A stretch of 64,000 nt of DNA from Antedon bifida. Taxonomy: Eukaryota; Echinodermata; Crinoidea; Comatulida; Antedonidae. Positions 22,265-32,512 of the stretch are shown here, piece after piece. Where the stretch lies: contig OY727094.1 in assembly GCA_963402885.1 (NCBI GenBank), forward strand, positions 9,550,501 through 9,614,500. The letters run 5' to 3'. Every line of letters begins with the position of its first letter. The first letter of the stretch is position 1. The position numbers and the translations under genes were made by a program. The notes beneath the pieces were generated by a model, which searched no databases, was not told where the DNA came from, and worked only from the letters and a program-made list of their open reading frames with translations.

Positions 22265-23873
22265 GGGGTGTCACGAAACCTAAGATCACAAAACCTAAGA
22301 CCCCCTAAGACCTAAGATCACGAAACCTAAGACTCAAGAACAAAAATTACAAATTTTAAGATATACGGCAGCTTAAAAAACAAATTTTGTTATCTATGAT
22401 ACATAATTTTAAACATAGTAGGTTTCATTTATTAATGCCTTTTACCATCAATTTAATTAAATACAAACTCACAATATTTTCGCCGGTTGAGTAAAAATAT
22501 ACTTTTGTTTCACAACAAACAAACTTGAAGGTTTGTTTGTAGATATATAATTACTCAATTTTGTTGGTTTCATGAGGTATTTCCCATTTGCACCTGCCTT
22601 GTATTTTGACTCCAAATACATTTAACTAACTTTATCCTAGCCCGAATGACACCTTAAAATTAGGCCTCATAAATACTTTTATGAAGAGAGGATCCATATA
22701 AAAAGTAACAAATAATTATTTGGTATTACATAAATATGATTTTACAGACGTGTTTCTCGCATACTGAATGAATCAGGGAGTTGCTATTGTCGTTTCTATG
22801 GGGCGCCAAAAAGAACAACAATAATAGAGGACTAAAACTCGGTGAAGTGTGTCTACTTTTAATACATTTGTTGGTTAAATGCACGTTTAATTTCAATATA
22901 TTTTATCCATTTGTCAATAAAAATACTGTAATATGTTACTGATGATACTTTTCTGTTTTCAAAGAATATTAATAGGTCTTAAAATCAGCATCAATACCAA
23001 CCCTAGGCCTAGACATAAAGGGAATGTGATTTGTCGATTTTAATGAAACCGTGTAAAGTATTAACACTAACGTTTTATTTGTATTGACAGTGACAAAATA
23101 TATTAAAATTGAAAATGCCAAAACAATGCGTTTAAATAGGTGGATTCCACATAGTTTTAAGCCCTCTAATAATGTTGCTCTTTTTGCGTTTCATAAAAAC
23201 GAAACTATTGAACATAGAGTATGCGAAAATCGTATGAGAAAAATGTCTGTAAAATCATCAATTTAAAGCATTTATTTGTTATTTTATTGATTCTTCTTTA
23301 TAAAGTAAGGTGTGGTATTCAGTGTTACGACCACTTTTGGCCTAGACCGAAATACCTAAGTAACAACAACCAGGTTTAGAACAAACAATAGCCAACACTC
23401 AAAATACTATGCAAGAAGCACTAGTTCCATTTAATTTCCTTGCACGATGCATTACATAACAACAAAACTATAATGTTACAACGATACGAATGATACCGAG
23501 TGATTGGTTTGCCTAGGCATCTGTACATTCAATCACAACTTGTCCCTGCGTCCTTCCTCGCTTCCAGTCTCGAACAACACAGTTCACTTCAAGTCTCTAT
23601 TACATACCATTTCCGACTTGTACCGTCTCGTGAGTCCCTTGTTCCCTCGTCTCGCACACCCAACACCGCTTTCCAAAAGACCCCGCGCATCACAACGCTC
23701 CCTTCTTATTCGCCCGCTTGACTCATTTGCATGCGACACCTGACTATCGTCACACGTAACATCAGGATAAAGTTAAATTCAGAGTTAAAATACAAGGCTG
23801 GTGCGAAAGGGAACTTTTGGCAATCTTAGTTCTTGGGTCTTAGGTTTCGTGATCTTTGGTTTTGTGACACCCC
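22265..23873. mobile_element. TIR transposon (1609 bp) with 15-bp terminal iterons, family 1
   Basis: Left end GGGGTGTCACGAAACCTAAG and right end, read inward on the other strand, GGGGTGTCACAAAACCAAAG. Flanks are atttaatt (22257-22264) and atttcatt (23874-23881), an 8-bp target duplication with one mismatch, consistent with a hAT- or P-type superfamily. The ends are built from repeats of TCACGAAACCTAAGA. The interior has only short frames (a 60-codon one at 23084-23266), so it is non-autonomous or decayed. Confidence 0.8.
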
Positions 23874-23927
23874 ATTTCATTAGTTAAAAAATTAACCAAT
23901 ACTTTTGTTTTGGCTGCGGAAAGTGAA

Positions 23928-24405
23928 TTTAGAAAATACTTGAGAGATTAATAAACTCAATAAAATGTGTATTATATAAGAGAGATCCACATGGGATATC
24001 AACAAGGCCATATACATGGCTGCAGTGGCGTACTAAAATTTGAGTAATTGCTTACCGATCGACCAACCGACCGACATAGTGAGCTGTGGAGACGCGTTTG
24101 CACGCTACTAGAAATGCCGGAACTATAATAGGAAGGTTTATGAAATTATACAAATATTGCATCTCCACATAGGCTGCATTTGTATGGTTATTTGTAATAC
24201 ATCTTTTTAATATTGCACACATCCACACTAAAAACAATGGCGAATGTAAATATACTGTGGGCAACATTTGGATATCATGAGGAAGTGGAAAGATTTTCAT
24301 TGTATGGGGAGAAGTGGGGCGGGGGAATTAAATAACATTTGTTTAAATTTAATGTCTTAGCATCACCGTCATTCTTTTAAAGTGTATGATCTGGGTTTTT
24401 TTTGT
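23928..24405. repeat. Segmental duplicate of a cGLR downstream flank (copy 1)
   Basis: It aligns with 35075-35385: shared ttaataaactcaataaaat, attttcattgtatggggaga, gggcgggggaa and cttagcatcaccg, in order. The two copies lie about 1.1 kb and 0.45 kb beyond the 3' ends of the minus-strand genes at 25502 and 35833, so flanking DNA was duplicated along with the genes. This copy is interrupted at about 24000-24180 by other repeats. Confidence 0.65.
24053..24110 (-). repeat. GTCGGTCGGT dispersed element (partial)
   Basis: On the minus strand it reads cagctcactatgtcggtcgg with the flanking acgcgtctcc, matching fuller copies at 45373-45448 and 56637-56730. It lacks the full AGTCGCGTGC terminus. Confidence 0.55.
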
Positions 24406-24447
24406 AATTCCTAGTATCAAACGACACATATACAGTATTTTGATTAT

Positions 24448-25117
24448 TTACCTCCGCCAATGAGGTATGTAATTGTTTACCTCCGCCAAGGAGATATATG
24501 TAATCGTTTGTTTGTTTGTTTGTTTTTTAGCAGGATTACTCAAAAAGTAGTCACAAGATCTTTACCAAAATGAAGATACAGATAGATATGTGGTCAATGA
24601 CCATTCCATTAAATTTTGGGACCATTTGGGACCATGGTCTCAATTCTTGACCATTTTTTAGTATACTTTTCAGACCTGCTAGTGTTAAAAGATAGGACAG
24701 AATTTTTCAAAAGCCGGCGAACAGTCTTAAAGTAACACGTAAACTGAAATTGCATTTTCTCGAGAACTACCTGTCCAAACAACGTCATTTTTGTACAAGA
24801 GGCAAGAGTTATAATTTGTGATTTGTAATTTTCCAAAATAATTTAATGTGCACCTTTTTTGATGCGAGTAATTTAAAAAACCTATTTCTTTTCAAATTCA
24901 CTCGTTTGATTTTCGCGTTGCTGTTCTATTGTTAGTCAACTGAAGCATTGAAAGGCTTGTTACATAACCATTACACTAAACTCGCATACACATGCTTGTA
25001 GTAAAATTAGCCTAAATCACAAACAGTATTAAAACACACACATTTTTCCGGAGAAATCTTATGTAGGAGAATTTTACAGTAGGCGGAGGTATGCACTCTC
25101 GGAGTGGCTTTCTAGTT
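24448..25117. mobile_element. Dispersed CCTCCGCC...GGCGGAGG element (about 670 bp)
   Basis: Starts tttacctccgccaaggag followed by (gttt)n and agcaggattactcaaaaagt. Ends ggcggaggtatgcactctcg, gagtggctttctagtt. The start and end are inverted (CCTCCGCC / GGCGGAGG), and this layout is a familiar interspersed repeat of marine animals. The first about 30 bp is duplicated. No coding sequence. Confidence 0.65.
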
Positions 25118-25501
25118 CCTTATACTAATAACGAAACAAAGCTCAACCAAAGGTTCGTACACGCTATATTGATGTAAATGATATGTAAATTAGAAACGAA
25201 GTAGGACATTTCCTGATAATAATTGACAACTAGAAACTATAGAGCATAACAAATACATAATACTTAAATGAGGCATGATCTCAGTAACACTATGTGTACA
25301 TTAATTGACTGAAAATTATTATATTATTTGAATCTAATAACTGCTGTATGGGTTGCATACCTAATTTAAATACAGTAACAATAATTCTCTCAGATGAGTA
25401 ATTCTATTAATCTTACCTCTTATCATCTTATCTCTGTTTACGGTCTAGGTAACTGCATAGGTTTCTATTTAAGAGCTTTCTACATAAGCTTTTCAAAACC
25501 C

Positions 25502-27529
25502 TTACAAACACTTAAACAATAGTCTTTCTATAACCTTAATTAATGATTGTGTTGTTTGGTTTGTTGGCTCATAATATATAATTTCCGTCACTGTCAAACT
25601 GTCAAACAAAGATTTCATTTCATTTAAATGCATAGATGCTCTATAAATGTCTCCCTCTTTAACTGATATCTTTGCGTTAACATAAAATATAAAAACAATT
25701 GCATTAAAGTGTAAATTTCCAGGTGAACTCTGGGCTAAATTAAATATGTCATTGTCAATTGTCTCCCAAGCCAAAGCATCCAAGAACTTAAAATGACCAA
25801 CATTTACTGAAATTTTTCTTAGCTTTGTCATGATAACTTCATTTCTTTTGACTTTGTTAAGTAACGGTTCAAACTTGGCAAGCATCTCTTTCAATTTTTC
25901 TTCATCATTCATTAAATAGTAATATTTAATCACATTAACTTGGGTATCTATACCATTATCGCTCCATCCTTCAGGGTACACAAGCTCTGATGCTTTCTCA
26001 TAACAATCCAATGGCTTATTGAGGTATTCATGCAGATCATTTCTCCCAGTACTTTGTAAATGTTTCAATAATCCTAAATAAGCATCTCCTAAACTGCAAT
26101 ACAAACTATGCTTTAAAAATGTCTTGTAGTCACTTTGTACTATATCATCCCTTTTGAGGATTGATACAATAATTTTGTCTAGTTTGAAAACTTCTAATAG
26201 ATCATGTCCTTCGTGCATATATTGTTGTATGATTCTACTAAAGTCTGAAAATGCTAAAGTAGTTAATACAAATGTACTAATTTTAACGTCGTTTGCAAGT
26301 TTAAAAAATATATTTTTCGTCTTCTCCATCTTACTTCTGCTATTCATAATAGCAGATTCCATTTGTTTATAGTATTTAAAACTATTAGTTGGTATAAGGT
26401 GTTTGAAACGGTCACCAGGTGCATTAACACTTACCATCACTTTGCACCAAAGGTCTATTTTAAGTGCTTTCAATGAATGTATCACTTCTTCACAACGTCC
26501 CCTTGGTAAATGTCCAATTAAATTTTGTTGAGGAATAAAATAATGAGGAAGGCGTCTTTGTTGATAGCATTTTATCAGCCAATCAATTGTTTCCCTAATC
26601 ATGTCCATAGTGCTATGGCCTTTAGATGGAAAAGTCTCACACATCCAGAAGCAAGCTGTCTTAATAAAGTAAGAACAGAATGGTGCTGGTGACTCATGTT
26701 TGCTAAATTTATTAAGACACTTCAAAGATTTCATTGCTTTAAGGGCAAACATGCATCTAGGATATGGTTCACTGAGTTCAAAACAGAGTTCTCTTTCAGC
26801 TACAGAAAATGATAACCTCCATTCAATATTTTTTGAAGCGCTAGTTCGGTGTCCAGTACCAACTACCAGACAATCAAGTTTTAAAATCTTTCTTAAGATT
26901 GGAATTGTCGGCCAGTTATTTTGTCTTTTCCTTGTGAAAAAATCTAAATGTGATGGCCATGACTGGCATTTCAAACACGCTATGACATCCAATTTAGTAG
27001 AAGTATAATCAGTAAGAGTTAATTCTACAGAAGGACCCTGTTTTCTAGACATTTTGTGAAAATCTCTAATAAATGTAATAGGTCCAACTGATTTTATAAA
27101 AACATCAGGCACCATATAACCATTCTCATTAACAACATTTTTCAAAAACTCATGCAAAGGCCAGTTGCTGTTTACTTTCAGTTTTAAGTAAGCTGGTTCA
27201 TTTGGATTTTGCTCAGCTACTACATAACCATATTTATGATACTTCATTCCTGGTTCAAACTTCCACAATACAACTGGATGAAGTGAGTGGTTATACATAA
27301 AATCTTGATCTCCACATATTTGATGAGGCATAGCTTCAGAAAAACTTCCCACTAAGTATCTTTTATTGTACTTTATGCTTGGTAATTTTCTAAAAGCAGA
27401 ATCCCATAGTTCCTGGTTAATTTTAATGCGAATAATATCAATACATCTTGAACCCATTAAGGAAGAAATAGAATGATCTGCAATTGTGTCCAAGTCTTCA
27501 CAGCTTGAATTGGATAGAGCTGTCATCAT
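25502..27529 (-). CDS. Mab-21/cGAS-like receptor family protein (675 aa, intact)
   Basis: Single-exon gene. TGA directly precedes the ATG in frame, fixing the start. Nucleotidyltransferase motif: G61-S62, then D74-Q-D76 (GS-x11-D-x-D). D181 in LDVIACLKCQSWP lines up with the third acid of cGAS (VDI...WP), so the full metal-binding triad appears present. The helical half follows: EWRLSFSVAERELCFEL (236-252), FCSYFIKTACFWMCETF (284-300), LPHYFIPQQNLIGHL (327-341). Residues about 430-675 form a second, helix-rich region (FLKHSLYCSLGDAY, YYYLMNDEEKL, EGDIYRASMHLNEMKS) resembling TPR-like repeats but not assignable. By family, cGLRs sense nucleic acid and make cyclic dinucleotides for STING. For this protein, activity and ligand are inference, and no zinc-thumb insert is seen. 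Cytosolic; no signal peptide or membrane span. Confidence 0.9.
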   Translation of the reverse strand: MMTALSNSSCEDLDTIADHSISSLMGSRCIDIIRIKINQELWDSAFRKLPSIKYNKRYLVGSFSEAMPHQICGDQDFMYNHSLHPVVLWKFEPGMKYHKYGYVVAEQNPNEPAYLKLKVNSNWPLHEFLKNVVNENGYMVPDVFIKSVGPITFIRDFHKMSRKQGPSVELTLTDYTSTKLDVIACLKCQSWPSHLDFFTRKRQNNWPTIPILRKILKLDCLVVGTGHRTSASKNIEWRLSFSVAERELCFELSEPYPRCMFALKAMKSLKCLNKFSKHESPAPFCSYFIKTACFWMCETFPSKGHSTMDMIRETIDWLIKCYQQRRLPHYFIPQQNLIGHLPRGRCEEVIHSLKALKIDLWCKVMVSVNAPGDRFKHLIPTNSFKYYKQMESAIMNSRSKMEKTKNIFFKLANDVKISTFVLTTLAFSDFSRIIQQYMHEGHDLLEVFKLDKIIVSILKRDDIVQSDYKTFLKHSLYCSLGDAYLGLLKHLQSTGRNDLHEYLNKPLDCYEKASELVYPEGWSDNGIDTQVNVIKYYYLMNDEEKLKEMLAKFEPLLNKVKRNEVIMTKLRKISVNVGHFKFLDALAWETIDNDIFNLAQSSPGNLHFNAIVFIFYVNAKISVKEGDIYRASMHLNEMKSLFDSLTVTEIIYYEPTNQTTQSLIKVIERLLFKCL

Positions 27530-27717
27530 TCAATAATGATAAATACTGATAATACTTGTCCAATCCTTATTAATATTTCAATTCAGTAGTAGTAGTAGTA
27601 GTACAGTAGGTAGTATACACAAACTGTTCACAGTCAGAGTGAAACAAAGTGAAGTGAACTGAAAGGCAACTATAATTTTAGAATACTCTTTTTCTCATTA
27701 TCTTTACAGAGTGTAAA

Positions 27718-27737
27718 GATTATGTAAATACAGATAG
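27718..27737 (-). promoter_or_regulatory. Conserved upstream motif of cGLR genes (copy at 27.7 kb)
   Basis: The plus strand reads gattatgtaaatacagatag. Related sequence occurs at 38012-38030, 62664-62683 and 6488-6513, each upstream of a cGLR start or start remnant. It lies about 190 bp before the ATG at 27529. In gene orientation the consensus is near CTATCTTTATTTACATAA. A trinucleotide run (agt)n lies between it and the gene at 27587-27604. Confidence 0.4.
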
Positions 27738-28019
27738 TTTCTGTTGTTTTGCTGCTTAAATTAAAAGTTGTTGATAAGAATGAACTACCATACAATGTAA
27801 AGGTCAGTCATACAGTTTATAACATTAATTATTAATTTCCCTGTGGTTTAATCGTTGGATAATCAATCTTATTACGCCGTGGCTAAAGATACGATACCCT
27901 ATCCTAACTTCCATTTGTTAAATGTACGGTAAAATTGCATTACGTCATAATCAGCCAATGGGGTACTGGTACGTGTGTGACGTCATCGTATAAGTGATAG
28001 AAAACACAGTGATCAACCT

Positions 28020-28774
28020 GGGTGTCTAGAAAACTCAGATCTAGAAAACTCAGATCTCAGATATATCTGAGTTTTCTAGATCTAGAAAACTCATATGTCT
28101 GACTTTTCTAGATCTAGAAAACTCAGATATCAATATCAATCAATCAAATGATTGGTCGGTAAGTCATTTTGATCATTTCATTATTAATCAGAGGGTATAA
28201 GTCATTTGAAATGATATAGTATTTTATTACTGTGTAGGCTTACGTTTTCTTACTAATATTGTAACATGTAGAAGTGGCATACGGCTTAAATCATAAAGAA
28301 AATACAGTGCACGTTAAAAATTAGGTATGTACGAGTTGGTGTGGGTACGAGTTGGTTGAGGTACGAGTTAGCCAAGTTGAGATATAGGTACGAGTTATTT
28401 TAGGTACGAGTTCACCACTTCTAGCCTAGTAGGGCCTACTCTTCGCGATACATCGCGATAGCGCCCACACGTTAAGCCTTGAATTGAGTTTGCTTAGCTA
28501 GGCTTAAAAATGCTAAGCCCACATTTTAAGGTGTATACTGTATTTCTTTATGATTTAAGTCACAGGCCGCTATTACACGTTACAATAATCATTTTTATTA
28601 GTAAGCCTATTTTAAACAAGCTACCCTCTGATTAATAATGGAACGGCGATCTATTTGATAATTTGGGTTTTCCATTCTGGAACTAGAAAACTCAGATATC
28701 TGAGTTTTCTAGATCTAGAAAACTCAGATATATCTAAAATCTGAGTTTTCTAGATCTGAGTTTTCTAGACACCC
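28020..28774. mobile_element. TIR transposon (755 bp) with 15-bp terminal iterons, family 2
   Basis: Termini are GGGTGTCTAGAAAACTCAGA on both strands, with an extra T at the left edge. The target duplication is a perfect gatcaacc (28011-28018 and 28775-28782). The ends consist of alternating-orientation copies of TCTAGAAAACTCAGA. The interior has inverted arms (cattattaatcagagggta near 28180 against its complement near 28625) and a cluster of five gtacgagtt words (28325-28415). No transposase; non-autonomous. Confidence 0.85.
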
Positions 28775-28782
28775 GATCAACC

Positions 28783-29301
28783 GAACCGCTTAACATTATT
28801 TTCTTGATTCATTTATCGCTAATTAGCCTATGCTAGGCCTTTACCTAGGTTCACTCACTAGCCGTACTACGGCTAGGCCCATGAGCCTTCTTGAATTGAG
28901 ATTGCTAGGCCTAATGCTAAGCCTCTTTATCGGCAATGACAAACTGTGTTTTCTTTATGGTTTAAGCCGTAACAATAAGAAAACGTATAATAAATACATT
29001 TCGGTTCGTATTCGAAATCGGTATCCATCGGTATCGGTTTATTGCCATCTGTCTAGCACAAAATGGGTACGTACCCACAGAACGCCGCTCAAGTTCTCGA
29101 CGCTAAAACAACTCACCGTCACCGACACCAATGATATTTTATATAGCCGAAGCAGGGAGTTGTTGTTAGTTATATTACTAATAACAACTCCCTGGCCGAA
29201 GGCTGGATGTCAATCAATCAATCAATTCCTATTTATAATGCGCCGAATTCTTTCCAAACAGATAACTTTTAAGGCGCAAGGCCAGAACCGCTACGCCAGT
29301 A
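28783..29301. repeat. Sequence related to the interior of the preceding TIR element
   Basis: 28880-28990 resembles 28475-28600 inside the element (cttgaattgag, gctaagcc, tttctttatg, gtttaagcc, cgtaacaat). A 170-codon frame at 28830-29342 has no recognisable motif and covers repeats, so I do not call it a gene. A 42-bp hairpin lies at 29153-29194. Confidence 0.5.
29153..29194. repeat. 42-bp hairpin flanked by a 7-bp direct repeat
   Basis: Arms cagggagttgttgttagt (29153-29170) and actaataacaactccctg (29177-29194) pair over 18 bp with one mismatch around a 6-nt loop. The word gccgaag stands immediately on each side as a direct repeat, so the hairpin may be a tiny palindromic insertion. Confidence 0.6.
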
Positions 29302-30066
29302 AAGCCTGTTTTTCTGTCGACGTTAGTCGACGCTATCGTTGACAATAATCGGCGATCTTCCACGTAAACATTGAAATGTTAACGATTTACAGGAAAAGGT
29401 ACTTTTTTAAATAACGACGACGATACAAAACGTCGGCGATTTACAGGAAAAGGTGTAATAATCGACGGTAATCGACGCTACAATTCGCAATCGTTGACAA
29501 TCGCAAGAGTTGAATCCAGTTCAACTCTAGCGATATCGCAACGCTAAAACGTAAGAACTGACCAATCATCATGGCGATACAGCACATGACGTCACATAAT
29601 TGATGGCAAATTCTGCTGACTACATTTAATTTTGTTGCATCGCGGCGCGGTCAAAGCTAGACCTAGCCTTACCAAAGTTACTATAAAATGATGTTCCGGA
29701 AAGTAGGCGCGGGGATATTAGGTAGGTCAAAGTCTTCAGCCTAGTCCAAAATGCTATTTGGACTAGGATAGGCCTACTGAAAACGAAGAACCATCAGTAT
29801 AGAGATATTAGTATGCCTAGGCCCACGTGTCCTACACTAGTGTGAGCCTACTGCTAGAGGCAGGGGAGTCTTCTATTCATTTTTGCGCGTTACGACGACG
29901 ACGTCGAGAAAGAAGACCAGGAGTTTCAACTCTAACGTTCAACGCTAGAAATCAAATGTTCGCGCTATAGTTAACATTTCAACTTGATCGTTTTCAAACG
30001 ATCGTCGTTGAACTTTTAACGATTAACGATGATAGCGGCGACTAACGTCGACAGGAAAACAGGCTT
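29302..30066. mobile_element. Inverted-repeat element of about 765 bp (unclassified MITE)
   Basis: Left end AAGCCTGTTTTTCTGTCGAC and right end, on the other strand, AAGCCTGTTTTCCTGTCGAC continue as inverted repeats for about 40 bp (gttagtcg, cgctatc). The interior is GC-richer and CpG-rich, with a repeated tttacaggaaaaggt. I could not identify a clear target duplication. No protein. Confidence 0.6.
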
Positions 30067-30329
30067 GTGGCAAAAGGCACACCACAATAAAGACGACCGG
30101 ACACGTAAGACTCAAGTAGAATAATAGTTGGAGAGCCAGGAAGGGTTTACCTGCACCCTCTAACAAACTATTTTAACAATGTTTTTTTGCTTCCTTATAT
30201 CAATACAAATCAATTTTTTGCTGTTGGCCGAAAAAAAATTGAGATGCTTGGTCAGTACAGGGGCCAAAAGGTCAATATTGTTAAAGTTAGAACTGTGTGT
30301 AACTTGGTAACTACTGGGTGTATTGGAAT

Positions 30330-31120
30330 ATTTGTTGTACCAAACTACTCAGAAGACCCATATTTCTATTCACTCTAATGGGAAACTTTTGCTGAAAGTG
30401 GACAGAAACACCTTTTCTGACCACTGGTCAAGAAATTGGCCATATGAATATCCCATCAACCACTGGTCAGAAAGTGATAATTGTGGTCTCAAATTACTCG
30501 CAAAGTATATGTTTATATTTGTTCTAATGTAATAAAAATCATAAAACTGTCAATAAACCCCTATTTTTTACCTTTGACTTATAGCCGACACAAATATGTT
30601 TGGCTTGGAGCACACTTTTCATATCTCAGAAATTGTTGGGGGATATGGTCATAGTTTGTGTCAAAATACTCAGAAAATACATATTTATATTCACTTTAAT
30701 GGACAACTTTTGCTAAAAATGACCATGAAACGTTTTTTTACCATTGGTCAAGAAAATAACCATATCAATATCTCAGCAACCGCTAGTCAGAAAGTTATAA
30801 TTGTAGTCTCAAATTACTCACAAAACATATATTTATATTTGCTCTAATTCAACAGAAATACACAAAATGTTAAGAAACACCTTATTTTGACATTTAACCT
30901 ATAGCTGGTACAAACATTTTTGCGTGGAGCACACTTTAATTTTTAATAACTAGCGAATGTTGTTTTTGCTTAATATTAAAATACACTCATATTGATATCA
31001 CTCTAATGAACAAGTGCCAAAAGACATATCATGACCACTGATCAAGAAAATGACCATAGAAATATTTAGCAACTAGGTAGTTTTGGTCCCAAAATACTAG
31101 GAATGAATATGTTTAAAAAC
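30330..31120. repeat. Degenerate tandem repeat, period about 310 bp
   Basis: The block accactggtcaagaaattgg ... gtctcaaattactc ... atatttatatttg, then ctctaat, recurs at about 30408, 30726 and 31026, spaced 318 and 300 bp. The intervening part also repeats (aatactcagaaaatacatat, ctttaatgg). The third copy is the most decayed. Short frames here are not genes. Confidence 0.7.
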
Positions 31121-31139
31121 GAAATAACAAGTTATGAAA

Positions 31140-32500
31140 AAGTGGAGCCTTACTTTTCAGGTATCACATGATAAATTGAAACGCGTTGCCCACGATACAC
31201 CATACGGTAGGCTACTCCAGGCCCGTAAACTAGTTTTTATAGAGGTTCGAATTTGAAAGCCTTTGATAGACCTACCAATTACGATTAATTTGTAGGCCCT
31301 ATGTGTATTAAATTTCAAATACACCGGCTCTGTGGATGATGGTCTTCAGTGGAAGAGGTGGCGATTAGGAGGGAATTCTCAACCTCAGCCCCCGCCCCCC
31401 CATCGTGTTGGGATTGAGTAAGGATATTTGGAAAATATGGACCTATAGTTGACTAGAAATTAAGTTATGTAAAAATCATATCAAAGTTCCAGCTTGGAGT
31501 CAATTGTATAAAACTTTAAAAATATATTTGAATCTGAAATATACACATAGGTCGAGCCAATTTTAATGGTAGGGACGGTTAAGTGAAGGGGTCTTCTGCA
31601 CCACCTCAGTCCCATCATGGTTGGGGCTAAGGTAATGAAATGGAAACATTGATCTTTTAGTTAGTACAATCATATCAAAATTCTCAATTCTTTAACACTA
31701 ATGTTGTTTGTACTGTCTACTTTTAATTTATGGATAGGGAAAGTCACGCCGTCTCTACACAAATAGACTGCCCAAATCATTATGCTATAATACCAAATTT
31801 AAACTCATGCAATATTTCACTTAAAACTATAACCAGTTTCTTGCTTGTGTTTAATAAAATTATGAAAATCTAAAGAAAAATCAAAGAAAACCGTTACTAC
31901 AGTAGTATGACTATGTTATAATAATCCTAAAGGACATTATTGTTATTTACTCATCTTTCCTCCTTTTTGTTGGATTTACTAATAATTTAAGAAGCAAATA
32001 AATGAATGAACATTGAATAGTAAACCATCATATTACAGCAGTGCGCATGTGATTTTAATATCATAAATATATATTTTAGTATCCTAAATATAGGTTTGTG
32101 AATAAAGATTAACTAATTTACTTATTTTAAATAATAATTTTTTAATAATAACTATATTCAAATACTAAAACATCCTTAAAATATCTATAATTATCACACA
32201 TTGTATTAGAAAAAACATTGTGATGCCATTCCTGTCGGAGATTAATATTTTTTTTTTTTAGTTTTTTATTAATTAAAATTATCAATCATTCCACATTTTG
32301 GGGTATACCACAATTGTTGAGTACATTTTGAATGTTATTAGTCCATTTTGAGAGATTCAATTTGACACAAGACTTGGCCATTGCTTACTTATTATAAATA
32401 ACAGTAATGATAACTTAAACCTAACCGTTTACGCCACAGGAAATTAATTTTCTCGACAAAGACGATCTGTCAACTAAGTCAATGAATGCGCAAAACAACC
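31140..32500. other. Non-coding DNA with a weak 220-bp duplication
   Basis: Two stretches (about 31375-31450 and 31593-31670) share cacctcagtccc / caacctcagccc followed by atcgtgttgggattgag-like sequence, suggesting a decayed tandem repeat. Otherwise A/T-rich with no gene. Confidence 0.4.
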
Positions 32501-32512
32501 TCTTGTGTTTAT

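Noticed and set aside
28830-29342. A 170-codon plus-strand frame
   Set aside because: It covers sequence that repeats the interior of the adjacent TIR element, the hairpin and the start of another inverted-repeat element, and shows no protein motif.
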